DNA of 33,711 nucleotides from Planctomycetota bacterium (GTDB taxonomy: Bacteria; Planctomycetota; Phycisphaerae; Sedimentisphaerales; Anaerobacaceae): positions 1-33,711 of the forward strand of contig JACNGQ010000079.1 of assembly GCA_014384025.1 (NCBI GenBank). Direction: 5' to 3'. This document shows, one piece after another, positions 1 through 8,736 of the stretch (its first letter is position 1; every line of letters starts with the position of its first letter). Below the pieces are notes generated by a model that did not search any database, had not been told where the DNA came from, and saw only the letters and a program-made list of their open reading frames with translations. Position numbers and translations under genes: made by a program.

Positions 1-825
1 CTTTACGGGATCCAGGATGTCCGCGAAAGCCAGAAAGACAACGAATGGTTCACCGAGCACATTATCGTAAGGGGTAAACACGTTGTCACCAAGGTCAACG
101 GCAAGACCACAGTTGACTGGACCGAGCCGGAAGACTGGACAAACCCCGGCCGTAGAATTTCCAGCGGAACCTTCGCCCTGCAGGGACACGACCCCAAGAG
201 TGTCATATTCTACAGAAGCGTAAAGGTAAAACCACTGTCGGATGAGGCAGAAGAGGACGGCTGGATAGAGCTTTTCGACGGTAAGACTTTCGAAGGCTGG
301 AGAGTTAACGAGGAGAATGCAGACACTTTCAGTGTTCGTGATGGTATGATAGTAGTCGATGGCCCCCGCAGCCATATCTTTTATGACGGTCCTGTCAACA
401 ACGCCGACTTCAAAAATTTCGAGCTGAAAGTGGAGGTTATGACCAGGCCCAGCGCAAACTCCGGCATATATTTCCATACCGCTTATGAGAGGTCCGGCTG
501 GCCCTCCAAAGGTTTTGAGGTCCAGGTCAACAACACACATAGCGATTGGCGAAAGACCGGCGGGCTTTACGCTGTCCAGGATGTTCGCGAAAGTCAGAAA
601 GACAACGAATGGTTTACTGAGCATATTATCGTAAGGGGTAAGCACGTCGTCATCAAGGTCAACGGCAAGACAACGGTTGACTGGACTGAGCCGGAAGGCT
701 GGACGCCGCCGAACGGAATGCCCGGCCGTAAAATCTCCAGAGGCACCATCGCCCTGCAGGGTCACGACCCCAAGAGCGTCATATTCTACAGAAGCGTAAA
801 GGTAAAACCACTGCCGGATGAGGAA
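1..825 (+). repeat. In-frame tandem duplication of the DUF1080 coding unit (period 564 bp)
   Basis: Bases 1-246 match 565-825. By hand count there are 15 differences in the first 139 aligned bases, many of them synonymous. The later copy carries four extra codons (around 705-724, encoding PNGM). Both copies end with the same segment before diverging after GATGAG. The window cuts the earlier copy, so the total number of copies is unknown. Confidence 0.85.
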
Positions 826-1479
826 AAGATTAAGGTGGTGGTGCTTACAGGCGGACACGACTTCGAACGAGAGCAGTTCTTTAAGCTGTTTGAAGGCTAT
901 GATGATATCGAGTACAAAGAGTTCCAGCTCAAAGATCACAGCGAGATATTCGAGGATGTAAGCGACTGGGATTACGATGTGATAGTCCTGTACAACATGT
1001 CAAAGGAAATATCTCGGGAGCGGCGAAGAAATTTCGCCAATCTTCTCAGAAATCAGGGTGTCGGCCTGGTGGCTCTACACCATATGATGGGCGCCTACCC
1101 CGATTGGTCCCGATATAGCAGAATAACCGGCGCTAAATACTTCCTGAAAGAAACAGATGGACACAGAGGCAGTACTTATAAACACGACTTGGATTTGAAT
1201 GTGCATATCGAGGACGCCTCGCATCCTATTATGAGAGGCATGAGCGATTTTCAGATACACGATGAAGGATACAAGTACTGCGGTTTTGAGGACGACAATC
1301 ACGTACTCTTTACGACCGAGCATCCGGATTGTGACAAGACAATCGGTTGGGTCAGAAATGTCGGCAAGGCCAAGGTCTGCGGTATCATGCTCGGCCACGA
1401 TCACTACGCCTACGAAAATCCGAACTTTCGTAAATTAGTCGCACGCGCTATAAGATGGACCGCCGGCCGACTTGATTAA
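1..1479 (+). CDS. Tandem DUF1080 (3-keto-disaccharide hydrolase-like) + ThuA-like protein, 5' truncated
   Basis: The reading frame is open from base 1, so the gene starts outside the window; the Met at 346 is internal and not a start. 492 residues are visible. Residues 1-80 are the end of one DUF1080 (PF06439) domain, about 84-275 are a complete second one (opening with WIELFDGKTFEGW), and about 276-492 are a ThuA-like domain (VVVLTGGHDF, GLVALHHMMG, GIMLGHDHYAYENP). DUF1080 proteins are jelly-roll proteins annotated as hydrolases of 3-keto-glycosides; ThuA belongs to trehalose use through 3-keto sugars. The fusion therefore suggests a protein acting on 3-keto-glycosides, probably exported, but the N-terminus with any signal peptide is missing. 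The two DUF1080 copies are near-identical. Domain calls are firm; the substrate is unknown. A strong terminator follows the stop codon. Confidence 0.85.
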   Translation, partial: LYGIQDVRESQKDNEWFTEHIIVRGKHVVTKVNGKTTVDWTEPEDWTNPGRRISSGTFALQGHDPKSVIFYRSVKVKPLSDEAEEDGWIELFDGKTFEGWRVNEENADTFSVRDGMIVVDGPRSHIFYDGPVNNADFKNFELKVEVMTRPSANSGIYFHTAYERSGWPSKGFEVQVNNTHSDWRKTGGLYAVQDVRESQKDNEWFTEHIIVRGKHVVIKVNGKTTVDWTEPEGWTPPNGMPGRKISRGTIALQGHDPKSVIFYRSVKVKPLPDEEKIKVVVLTGGHDFEREQFFKLFEGYDDIEYKEFQLKDHSEIFEDVSDWDYDVIVLYNMSKEISRERRRNFANLLRNQGVGLVALHHMMGAYPDWSRYSRITGAKYFLKETDGHRGSTYKHDLDLNVHIEDASHPIMRGMSDFQIHDEGYKYCGFEDDNHVLFTTEHPDCDKTIGWVRNVGKAKVCGIMLGHDHYAYENPNFRKLVARAIRWTAGRLD

Positions 1480-1499
1480 CTTCGATTAACATTTTTGAA

Positions 1500-1553
1500 C
1501 GGAGTGAAGAATCTTGTTGATACCAAAGATGGGATTCTTCACTCCGCTTTTTT
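1500..1553 (+). terminator. Rho-independent terminator after the DUF1080/ThuA gene
   Basis: A perfect 14-bp stem (CGGAGTGAAGAATC at 1500-1513 pairing with 1533-1546) with a 19-nt loop is followed by C and six T (1548-1553). It starts 20 bases after the stop codon and ends this transcription unit before the BlaI gene. Confidence 0.9.
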
Positions 1554-1664
1554 GCGCTCAAATTGAAAAGCAGCGTTATCTTCCTGTTGAAAAAAGTGCC
1601 TGCAGCGGCATCTGAGACGGGGCTGATAATATATTTGGAATTTTTTTATTTTTTTCTTGCTATC

Positions 1665-1678
1665 TTTACAAATGTAGA
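1665..1678. promoter_or_regulatory. Candidate BlaI/MecI-type operator upstream of the BlaI gene
   Basis: TACAAATGTA at 1667-1676 has the TACA/TGTA half-sites known for BlaI/MecI repressors. The dyad extends outward as CTTTACA/TGTAGAG with one mismatch. It lies 37 bases upstream of the BlaI ATG, downstream of an AT-rich tract, where it would cover the promoter. This fits autorepression of the blaI-M56 operon. The exact -35/-10 is not clear (TTTACA at 1665-1670 is one possible -35). Confidence 0.6.
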
Positions 1679-1713
1679 GTAGTCTCGACATAGTTAATGA
1701 TATGGAGGTTTCT

Positions 1714-2115
1714 ATGGCAAAGAAAAAATATGAGCTTACCGGCGCCGAATGGGCGATCATCCAGGCCGTCTGGGAAAACGAGCCGTGTGCCGCCCCGGCC
1801 GTTCAGGAGAAGCTCGAAGCCCAAAAGAACTGGACCTACAGCACCGTCAAGACCCTGATGGACCGGATGGTAACCAAAGGCCTGCTGAAAACAGAGAAAT
1901 TCCGCAATCTCATCCTGTATCGCTCGGTTGTAACCAAATTGCAGGCGCAAAAAAGCGAGGTTAAGCGCACGGTAAAAAGGGCCTTCGACGGGGCCCTTAC
2001 ACCGATGATGCAGTTCATGCTGGACAACCATGCTCTTTCGCAAAAGCAGCTTAATGAGCTTGAAGCGCTAATTAAGAAAAAACGCATTAAAAGCCGCTCT
2101 GCCAAAAAAAAATAG
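1714..2115 (+). CDS. BlaI/MecI-family transcriptional repressor
   Basis: 133-residue winged-helix repressor of the BlaI/MecI/CopY family. It opens with YELTGAEWAIIQAVW, contains the recognition-helix region WTYSTVKTLMDRMVTKGLL, and has a basic C-terminal dimerisation part ending in a Lys-rich tail. Family members bind TACA/TGTA dyads as dimers and are inactivated by cleavage once a partner M56 metalloprotease senses a signal. The start is set at 1714 because GGAGG at 1704-1708 sits 5 bases before it; the in-frame ATG at 1702 overlaps this ribosome binding site. The M56 gene follows 53 bases later, so the two form a repressor-sensor operon. No beta-lactamase gene lies nearby, so the regulon is probably something else. 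Confidence 0.9.
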   Translation: MAKKKYELTGAEWAIIQAVWENEPCAAPAVQEKLEAQKNWTYSTVKTLMDRMVTKGLLKTEKFRNLILYRSVVTKLQAQKSEVKRTVKRAFDGALTPMMQFMLDNHALSQKQLNELEALIKKKRIKSRSAKKK

Positions 2116-2168
2116 TTTCGCTGTAACAAAAGTTCGATACGTCCGTCTTATTAGATGGAGAACATATC

Positions 2169-5100
2169 ATGAATGCGATATTGGAGCAGATAAATTCGGC
2201 GGCTTTGAAGTTTGTGGAATTCGCCCTGCCGATGTTCGTTCAATCCGTCGTTCTGATTGTAATTTTGCTGCTGGCCGATTTTGTGCTGCGCAAAAAAGTC
2301 CGTGCCGTCTTTCGATACTGGATATGGCTGTTGATTCTTGTAAAGCTTGTCCTGCCGACCTCGCTGTCATCGCCTTTGAGTCTGGGATACTTCTTTGGCG
2401 ACCGACTAACCTATGCGGACACAAACGAAACACCCGCAGAGACGCAGGCAAGTCTTGCCGAGCCGGCGCCGGTTAATATTCCACCATTTATCGACCTGAC
2501 GAATATAGAAGCCGACAGATTCACACCGGCTGCGCCACCGATTATACCGGAAGTAAAACCGGTGCAGGCAAGTCCGGCTGATACGCCGGCTATCTCGGTT
2601 ACACCATTATCCTGGCAGGGGGCTGTATTTCTGATATGGCTGACAGTCGTAATGGCAATGATATTATTGTTATTACAGCGTGCGATTTTTGTGAGAGGCC
2701 TTGTCGCACAGGCCAAAGAGGCAAACGATGTTATGGCCGATATGCTTGAATCCTGCCGCAGCTCTATGTCGGTAAAAAGAAAACTCGGCTTAAAAATATT
2801 CGCCAACGCTGCCAGCCCCGCGGTCTGCGGATTATTCAGGCCTGTGATTTTGGTTCCGCAAAATCTGGCATCGAGTCTGACTGTCGGCCAGCTAAGAGCG
2901 GTCTTGCTACACGAGCTTGCTCATATTAAACGCGGCGATTTATTTGTGAATCTGGCGCAGACCGTTTTGCAGATTATCTATTTCTATAATCCCCTGCTCT
3001 GGCTCGCCAATTGCATTATTCGCAGAATTCGCGAGCAGGCGGTCGATGAAATGGTGCTGGTGGCGATGGGCGAAAATGCCCCACAATATCCGCAGACTCT
3101 GGTAAGCGTCGCTAAGCTGGCCTTTAAGCGCCCGGTTTTGTCTTTGCGGTTGATAGGCGTTGTCGAATCCAAAAGCGCGCTGGCCGGCCGAATTAAACAC
3201 ATCCTCAATCGCCCGATGCCTAAAAAAGCGAAACTCGGAATCATCGGCTTGCTGGTAATTATCATCATCGGAGCAATCCTGCTGCCAATGGCAAGTTCTA
3301 TGCCCGGCCCGCCTGGGCTGGTTATCAAAGGAGTAGTCAAAGATGCTCAAACGGGTGAGCCGATAGCAGGTGCGAGAGTCTTTGACGATGGCTACGGCCC
3401 CGAGCCACTTTGGGAGCAAATCCGCCCCGACGAGCGTTACCAGTGGGGGGCAATTACAAACTCCGCCGGCCAGTACAGCTTCCTTACCTGGCCGGAACAT
3501 CATTCCATAAAGGTTGAAGCTCCCGGATATAAAGCCCAGCGCCGAAGCCTTTACACCGGCCATTTTGTTTTTAGTAGAAAAGACCAGGAAGTTTTCGACT
3601 TCACACTCGAACCCGAAAAAATTACAGGCTCATCAGAATTCAAAACTACACTCCCCAACGGCGTTACAGTTGAGTTGATTGGTATCTGTGAGCATCCCAG
3701 CGAAAGCAAACAATGGTGGCGACCTGATGGTGATATATTGAGTTCAGGCCATGTTCCATCTGACCATTCACGTATGACGGTTGAACCGGATGAAACTGAG
3801 CAGGCTCGAGAGCTGGCCTTGCGTTTTTCCAGCCCCAATATTGAGTACATGTCTTTCAGGTGGAAAATAGATAAGGCCACGCGAAGTTCCTCACATCCGT
3901 TTTATATGACCGAAAAACGAGAAAGACTAAAGCCTCAACGCAATATTGTCTTTAAGTTACCTCGAAATATCGAAACTCTCGACTTTAATGTTGGCGTTGC
4001 TGTCGGTGAATGGAAAAGAGTAGCCTCTGGAGGTGATGGAAGGACAATGAGTGGCACTAACGATTCTCTGACAGATAGTTCTGTCATCTTTCATGAGGCA
4101 ATCAAAGAAAAAGATACGGTAAGACTGAGTGCGACTCATTTACTTGGTGGTGATTATGACTGTCGCATTATAGTTGTTGATAAAGATGATGAACTTCACG
4201 AACCTGCAAGAAGCTCCAACAGTGGAAGTGACATGCGACTTTGCACGGGATTTTTTGATTTACCATCGAATCAAATCAAATATATTCTGCTTCAGGCTCG
4301 GCCATACCAATGGGTAGAATTCAAAAACGTCTCTCTAAAGCCGAAATTCAAAACCGATGCACAGATCGATGTTACGGGAAGGTCTCCTGAGATTAAAGTG
4401 CCGGCGGCGATGATTGGCACGTGGTTTTTTGAAAATCCTGATGGTGATGATGAACAGATGTCTGTCTTTCCTGCTCCTGACGGTCGTGTCGTTGTCTTAT
4501 ACTCTAATGGGCACAGAGACGAAAGCCGCTACACCGACGGTTTTATAGGGTTATCTGAATCTGAGGGAAAGTATAAAATGACCCTCGATACAAACGGTAC
4601 GCTCGTAGAATACTTCGATTCAGGTGGAAGTTTGCTGATTGGCAAACGGTGGAAACGCATCGACCCTCAACCCAGCAATAATCTTCTAAGAGTACTGACA
4701 GGCCCTAATAGCGGTAAACCTGTTCACCATGTTAAATCTGAAATAGACTGGGTAATCGAAGATTACGGCCAGACAAGGCTCATACCGCCAAAAGAGTCGC
4801 ACAAAACTGATAACTGGGTTTCGGTTGTAGCATCGACTGTGAAAAACAATGGCCGCTATCTTGTGCCTGACAGGGGATTGACCTTGAAGGGCTTGATAAA
4901 AGCGGCAGGATATAACAGGGATAAACTTGCTGAATCCTATATAGATCTTTTAAGGTCAAGTCGACAAGGCAATATCACGGCACGTTTAATTTACACTCGC
5001 AACCTTAAGACATTATTCAGCGGCAGAGAATCAGACATCGTTATTAAGCCCCATGATGCAGTTTTAGGCGGTTATATCGAACCTTCGGCTAATGGTGTGG

Positions 5101-6725
5101 AATTCTGGAGTGGATATAGTTTCAGTGAAGTTGTGGAGATGACGGTCAATGATGACGGCGCAAAGGTAAATATGTTTGCCGACTTAGATAGCGGCAAGCT
5201 TATTACCCCACCTGATATACTCAACTTCGATGATGAGAATGCCGTCTTGAGATGGATTAAGGATAATGGAATTGATGTTATGGGGGAAACCGCGGCTGGC
5301 ATTCATGGGCTGGTCGGCTTTAACATGTATGCCGCAAGTGTGGATAATTTTTTCTGGGATGCTGACCCCCTGGAATTTACTGACAGACTTATGGTAAGAA
5401 TCGATGATCCTGTTCTATTGAGCGTCGAAAATCTTCTGCCTGTAACTTATTTAATAAAAACCTCTGAGTATAAAATGGGAATTCTTCAAATTCTTGGTTT
5501 TGTTGAAAATTCCAAAGGCATCAAAATCCGTTACAAACTGCTCAATAAAGAAGCCGCATCTAAATCCGATGTGCAAGTTGCCCCTGAGTATGTATCCGGT
5601 AATTGGCAGTACGTCGGCCAGTCCATACCGCCCGATTTCAACGATATGATGATCCTTGCAGAGCACATAAACCTCGGCTCCATCGGACACGATGCGGAAG
5701 GAAAGACATTCATTACATTTGTTCGGGATGGGCAAGAAGCTCAAAACAGCCAATACAGATTCGTGCTTTTTACAAAAGATGGAGATATTCTTGAGCCCGA
5801 TGGACATGTAGTTTTGGACTACGGCGAAAGATTAGAGGAAAAATTTACTTTCGATGAGCCGTTTATTACCAGGCGATTAAAAGGTTTCAGATTCCAGAGC
5901 AGACCCTTACCTCCTTCCGGATTTGATAATATTTCATCGATATTGCAGAAGGTTGCTCCCGAGGTTGTTAAGGCTGAAACATTTTTGCCTTCTAATCTGG
6001 CTCCGCCCGGCCGATATGCTATAGAGCTTGATGGCGTCGATGACTATCTGCTGGTGCCGGACAGCCCCAGCCTGAGATTAGAGCCGCCCTTTACAATTGA
6101 GATGTGGATAAAAACAAAACTGCCCCCTGATGCTTCCGAATATCGCGGTGGCTGGGCCTTAATTTCCAAGGGTTTCACGGTCGGCACTCCCAGGGCTTAC
6201 TTAACCGGTTTCGGAGTAAATCTTGATCGTCGTCCAAATGAACCTTCGAAGTTGTGCATAGATTTCTGCAAATCAAATAACAGCGGTACATACACAACTA
6301 TGTATGTTGGTTATCCGCTGACAAATGGTGTTTCCGATTGGATACATATTAGTCAAGTCTTCGACGGTGATCACTACAAATCTACGCCCGGCCATCCGCT
6401 GGTAATGGGTAAATTCTTATTTCCAACAAATAATCCGTTCAAGGGCCTGATCGGAGAGGTGCGCCTCTGGAACGGCGCTCGAACCCGCCAGGAACTCCGC
6501 CAATACGAAAATGTCGCCCTTATAGGAAACGAACCTCACTTGGCCGCATGCTGGACCTTCGAACAAACCGAAGGTCAATATGCATATGATATCAGCGGTA
6601 ATAATAATCACGCGCGCCTTGGTAAGTTTACAGGCCCCGATGATGCCGACCCCAAATGGGTTGACCTGCAAGCGCCTTCACCTCAGGCTAACCTTCAAAC
6701 CGACCTGCAGGCTGAGATCAAATAA
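2169..6725 (+). CDS. M56 (BlaR1-like) membrane metallopeptidase with carboxypeptidase-regulatory-like and LamG domains
   Basis: 1518-residue membrane protein. The N-terminal 375 residues are an M56 peptidase: helices near 15-40, 47-62 and 150-173, zinc motif HELAH at 248-252 (within HELAHIKRGD), REQAVDE at 288-294 with the likely third ligand E289, and a fourth helix near 352-372. In BlaR1 the outer part after the last helix is a penicillin-binding sensor. Here it is replaced by about 1140 residues: a carboxypeptidase-regulatory-like beta domain (about 383-470), a long stretch of unassigned regions, and a C-terminal LamG jelly-roll (about 1282-1500, YAIELDGVDDYLLVPDS). The likely role is to sense a ligand outside and cleave the co-encoded BlaI protein. 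GGAG at 2157-2160 supports the start. The sensor ligand is unknown; LamG folds often bind carbohydrate or protein. Confidence 0.88.
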   Translation: MNAILEQINSAALKFVEFALPMFVQSVVLIVILLLADFVLRKKVRAVFRYWIWLLILVKLVLPTSLSSPLSLGYFFGDRLTYADTNETPAETQASLAEPAPVNIPPFIDLTNIEADRFTPAAPPIIPEVKPVQASPADTPAISVTPLSWQGAVFLIWLTVVMAMILLLLQRAIFVRGLVAQAKEANDVMADMLESCRSSMSVKRKLGLKIFANAASPAVCGLFRPVILVPQNLASSLTVGQLRAVLLHELAHIKRGDLFVNLAQTVLQIIYFYNPLLWLANCIIRRIREQAVDEMVLVAMGENAPQYPQTLVSVAKLAFKRPVLSLRLIGVVESKSALAGRIKHILNRPMPKKAKLGIIGLLVIIIIGAILLPMASSMPGPPGLVIKGVVKDAQTGEPIAGARVFDDGYGPEPLWEQIRPDERYQWGAITNSAGQYSFLTWPEHHSIKVEAPGYKAQRRSLYTGHFVFSRKDQEVFDFTLEPEKITGSSEFKTTLPNGVTVELIGICEHPSESKQWWRPDGDILSSGHVPSDHSRMTVEPDETEQARELALRFSSPNIEYMSFRWKIDKATRSSSHPFYMTEKRERLKPQRNIVFKLPRNIETLDFNVGVAVGEWKRVASGGDGRTMSGTNDSLTDSSVIFHEAIKEKDTVRLSATHLLGGDYDCRIIVVDKDDELHEPARSSNSGSDMRLCTGFFDLPSNQIKYILLQARPYQWVEFKNVSLKPKFKTDAQIDVTGRSPEIKVPAAMIGTWFFENPDGDDEQMSVFPAPDGRVVVLYSNGHRDESRYTDGFIGLSESEGKYKMTLDTNGTLVEYFDSGGSLLIGKRWKRIDPQPSNNLLRVLTGPNSGKPVHHVKSEIDWVIEDYGQTRLIPPKESHKTDNWVSVVASTVKNNGRYLVPDRGLTLKGLIKAAGYNRDKLAESYIDLLRSSRQGNITARLIYTRNLKTLFSGRESDIVIKPHDAVLGGYIEPSANGVEFWSGYSFSEVVEMTVNDDGAKVNMFADLDSGKLITPPDILNFDDENAVLRWIKDNGIDVMGETAAGIHGLVGFNMYAASVDNFFWDADPLEFTDRLMVRIDDPVLLSVENLLPVTYLIKTSEYKMGILQILGFVENSKGIKIRYKLLNKEAASKSDVQVAPEYVSGNWQYVGQSIPPDFNDMMILAEHINLGSIGHDAEGKTFITFVRDGQEAQNSQYRFVLFTKDGDILEPDGHVVLDYGERLEEKFTFDEPFITRRLKGFRFQSRPLPPSGFDNISSILQKVAPEVVKAETFLPSNLAPPGRYAIELDGVDDYLLVPDSPSLRLEPPFTIEMWIKTKLPPDASEYRGGWALISKGFTVGTPRAYLTGFGVNLDRRPNEPSKLCIDFCKSNNSGTYTTMYVGYPLTNGVSDWIHISQVFDGDHYKSTPGHPLVMGKFLFPTNNPFKGLIGEVRLWNGARTRQELRQYENVALIGNEPHLAACWTFEQTEGQYAYDISGNNNHARLGKFTGPDDADPKWVDLQAPSPQANLQTDLQAEIK

Positions 6726-6935
6726 CATAAAGTAGAAGTAAGATCGATTTGCTAATCAGAATTGTTAACAACCACGCGGGAGTAAAATATTTTCCTCATA
6801 CTAACAATCTCACATAGAACGTCTTTATAAACGGAGGGCTTATTATAACAGCGGCTCCGGAAAAAATAAAGGCGTCTTTATGTTGTGACTGGTGCGCAAG
6901 GTGTCTAAGCTTGTAAAATTGAAGGGAGCGGAAAA

Positions 6936-8384
6936 ATGAATACTCAAAAAATAAAAGATAAAATAAACAGGCGTAGTTTTTTGCATTCGGCGGCGGGTGT
7001 GGGAGCGGGTCTGGTGTTTTCGCCGATAGCTTCCAGCCAAGAAAAGAGTAGTAATAAACCGGATGATATAAACGTGGCCCTGCTCGGCGCCGGTGAACAG
7101 GGCTGGTGCCTTATGAATGTTTGTCTGAAGATTCCGGGCATTCGCTTCAAGGCCGTATGTGATATCTGGACGGCCTACAATCAAAAACGCGCATCAAGGC
7201 TTCTGAAGAAATATCGTTACGATCACAACACTTATACGGATTACCGGGACATGCTCGACAAAGAGAAGGATCTCGATGCGGTGATAGTCGCTACGCCCGA
7301 CTTCTGGCACTCGCCACACACTGTAGCCTGCCTCGAGGCCGGTCTGCACGTCTATTGTGAGACGGCGATGTCCAACACGGTCGAAGATGCTGCGAAAATG
7401 GTAAAAGCTGTCCGGAGAACCGGCAAGCTGTTACAAATCGGTTGCCAGCGGCGCAGCAATCCTCGATACCTTTACTGCTATGACAAACTCATGAAGGGCC
7501 GCAAAGTCCTCGGGCGGGTTGCCGCAGTCTCTGGTCAATGGAACCGGGTCGTCGGGGTACCTATGGGCTGGCCGCGGTTCGCTTCTCTTGATCGACCTAC
7601 TCTCGAAAGATACGGCTACGAGTCGATGGCTCAGTTCCGTAACTGGCGGTGGTACAAAGGGCTCGGAGGCGGCCCGGTTGTCTCGCTCGGATCGCACCAA
7701 ATAGATGTCATCAACTGGTTTCTTGGGACAAATCCCATCTCCGTTATGGCTAGCGGGCGCACCAGCTACCTCGACAAAAAGATGCACCAATGGTATGACA
7801 CCATGATGGCTGTTTACGAATACGAAACCGATCAGGGACCGATTTGTGTATACTATCAGATACTTAGTCACAACAGAAGCGACGGGTGCTTTGAAAGATT
7901 CTTTGGCGAACAGGGGACATTGGAATTATCAGAGACTGCCAATCGAGCAATTGTTTTTCCGGAATTGATGAATTCCGACAACAAGGTCTGGGCCAGGTCT
8001 GTCAAAGAAGGTTGCTTGGTTGGTCATGACGAGATGATGAAAATGATAGACAAGCTCACGGTTGAGCAGGTCGCAAGGATATTTTTTGTTGAGGAAAGTC
8101 TTCCCTTACCGCCGATCGACAATATCCACGATATGGCCAAAGGAATAATCCGGCATGCGAACCGTCGAGTTCTTACTGTACCTGTGGAGATGAACAAGCC
8201 GTTTCATCAACCGCACCTGGAAAACTTCTTTGACGCCATTCGCGGCAAGGCCAGGCTCAACTGCCCTGCTGAAGTTGGATATGAAACGGCTGTAGCTGTA
8301 CTGAAAGTAAACGAAGCCGCTGAAGCCGGACGAAAACTCGACTTCAAACCGGCTGAATTTAATCCCTGGCAAAATCCCGCATGA
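6936..8384 (+). CDS. Tat-exported Gfo/Idh/MocA-family oxidoreductase
   Basis: 482 residues. A twin-arginine signal (NRRSFL, R12-R13, then a hydrophobic stretch to about residue 33) is followed by a Rossmann NAD(P)-binding fold (VALLGAGEQG, 47-56) and the Gfo/Idh substrate domain (GGGPVVSLGSHQID, H254 and D257). Family members oxidise or reduce sugars and related polyols; exported planctomycete versions are numerous. The usual E-K-P motif, whose lysine is catalytic, reads YCETAMSN here, so E142 is kept but the lysine is Thr143. The protein may have altered chemistry or another lysine may serve. GGGAGCGG lies just before the ATG. It could work with the DUF1080/ThuA protein on 3-keto-glycosides, but the M56 gene lies between them, so this is inference. 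Confidence 0.88.
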   Translation: MNTQKIKDKINRRSFLHSAAGVGAGLVFSPIASSQEKSSNKPDDINVALLGAGEQGWCLMNVCLKIPGIRFKAVCDIWTAYNQKRASRLLKKYRYDHNTYTDYRDMLDKEKDLDAVIVATPDFWHSPHTVACLEAGLHVYCETAMSNTVEDAAKMVKAVRRTGKLLQIGCQRRSNPRYLYCYDKLMKGRKVLGRVAAVSGQWNRVVGVPMGWPRFASLDRPTLERYGYESMAQFRNWRWYKGLGGGPVVSLGSHQIDVINWFLGTNPISVMASGRTSYLDKKMHQWYDTMMAVYEYETDQGPICVYYQILSHNRSDGCFERFFGEQGTLELSETANRAIVFPELMNSDNKVWARSVKEGCLVGHDEMMKMIDKLTVEQVARIFFVEESLPLPPIDNIHDMAKGIIRHANRRVLTVPVEMNKPFHQPHLENFFDAIRGKARLNCPAEVGYETAVAVLKVNEAAEAGRKLDFKPAEFNPWQNPA

Positions 8385-8403
8385 AACACCGAGCTGTTTG
8401 TTG

Positions 8404-8676
8404 TTAACCGAAGTTGTAGTGTTTTTTTACGGCCTTGGCGACCTGCCACGTGCATTCGAGATCAACGGGGAAAAGCACAAGGTCGCCTACTCCAAAGCTT
8501 ACCGAGTCTTTGCCGTCTGTAACCGTTACCTCGCCTTCGAGCAGAAGGCACGTTTCTTTTTCCGTGTATGCCCAGTCGAACGTGCTGGGCTGGCACCTCC
8601 ATATAGGCCAGTTCTTGCAGGCCGCAGCCTCTTCTTCGGAAGGCTTTTTGACAATCACATCTTTTATGGTTGGCAT
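8404..8676 (-). CDS. Small cupin-fold protein (EutQ/DUF861-like)
   Basis: 90 residues making one cupin barrel. The first cupin motif region includes YTEKETCLLLEGEVTV and the second FGVGDLVLFPVDLECTWQV. It resembles the Cupin_3 (DUF861) group of small single-domain cupins, some of which act in sugar or ethanolamine metabolism. The usual histidine ligands are largely absent, so metal binding is doubtful. AAAGGAG 8-14 bases before the ATG (complement strand) gives a clear start. It converges on the Gfo/Idh gene with 19 bases between the stops and diverges from the HD-domain gene. The function is not known. Confidence 0.8.
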   Translation of the reverse strand: MPTIKDVIVKKPSEEEAAACKNWPIWRCQPSTFDWAYTEKETCLLLEGEVTVTDGKDSVSFGVGDLVLFPVDLECTWQVAKAVKKHYNFG

Positions 8677-8690
8677 ATTATTTACTCCTT

Positions 8691-8719
8691 TTGACTATTA
8701 TCCATTTAGACGGTATTAT
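8691..8719 (+). promoter_or_regulatory. Promoter for the HD-domain gene; its -10 overlaps a - strand -10
   Basis: TTGACT (8691-8696), a 17-base spacer and TATTAT (8714-8719) match the sigma-70 consensus at 5 of 6 bases in each hexamer. The same bases read on the - strand give a perfect TATAAT (8720 to 8715) that would face the cupin gene, though its -35 (ATTCCA) is weak. If both are used, the two genes compete for one promoter region. Confidence 0.6.
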
Positions 8720-8736
8720 ACCTCACGCAGACTATT

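Noticed and set aside
2940-3563. 207-codon open frame on the - strand opposite the M56 gene
   Set aside because: It lies opposite the conserved zinc region of the M56 protein and has no recognisable motif of its own.
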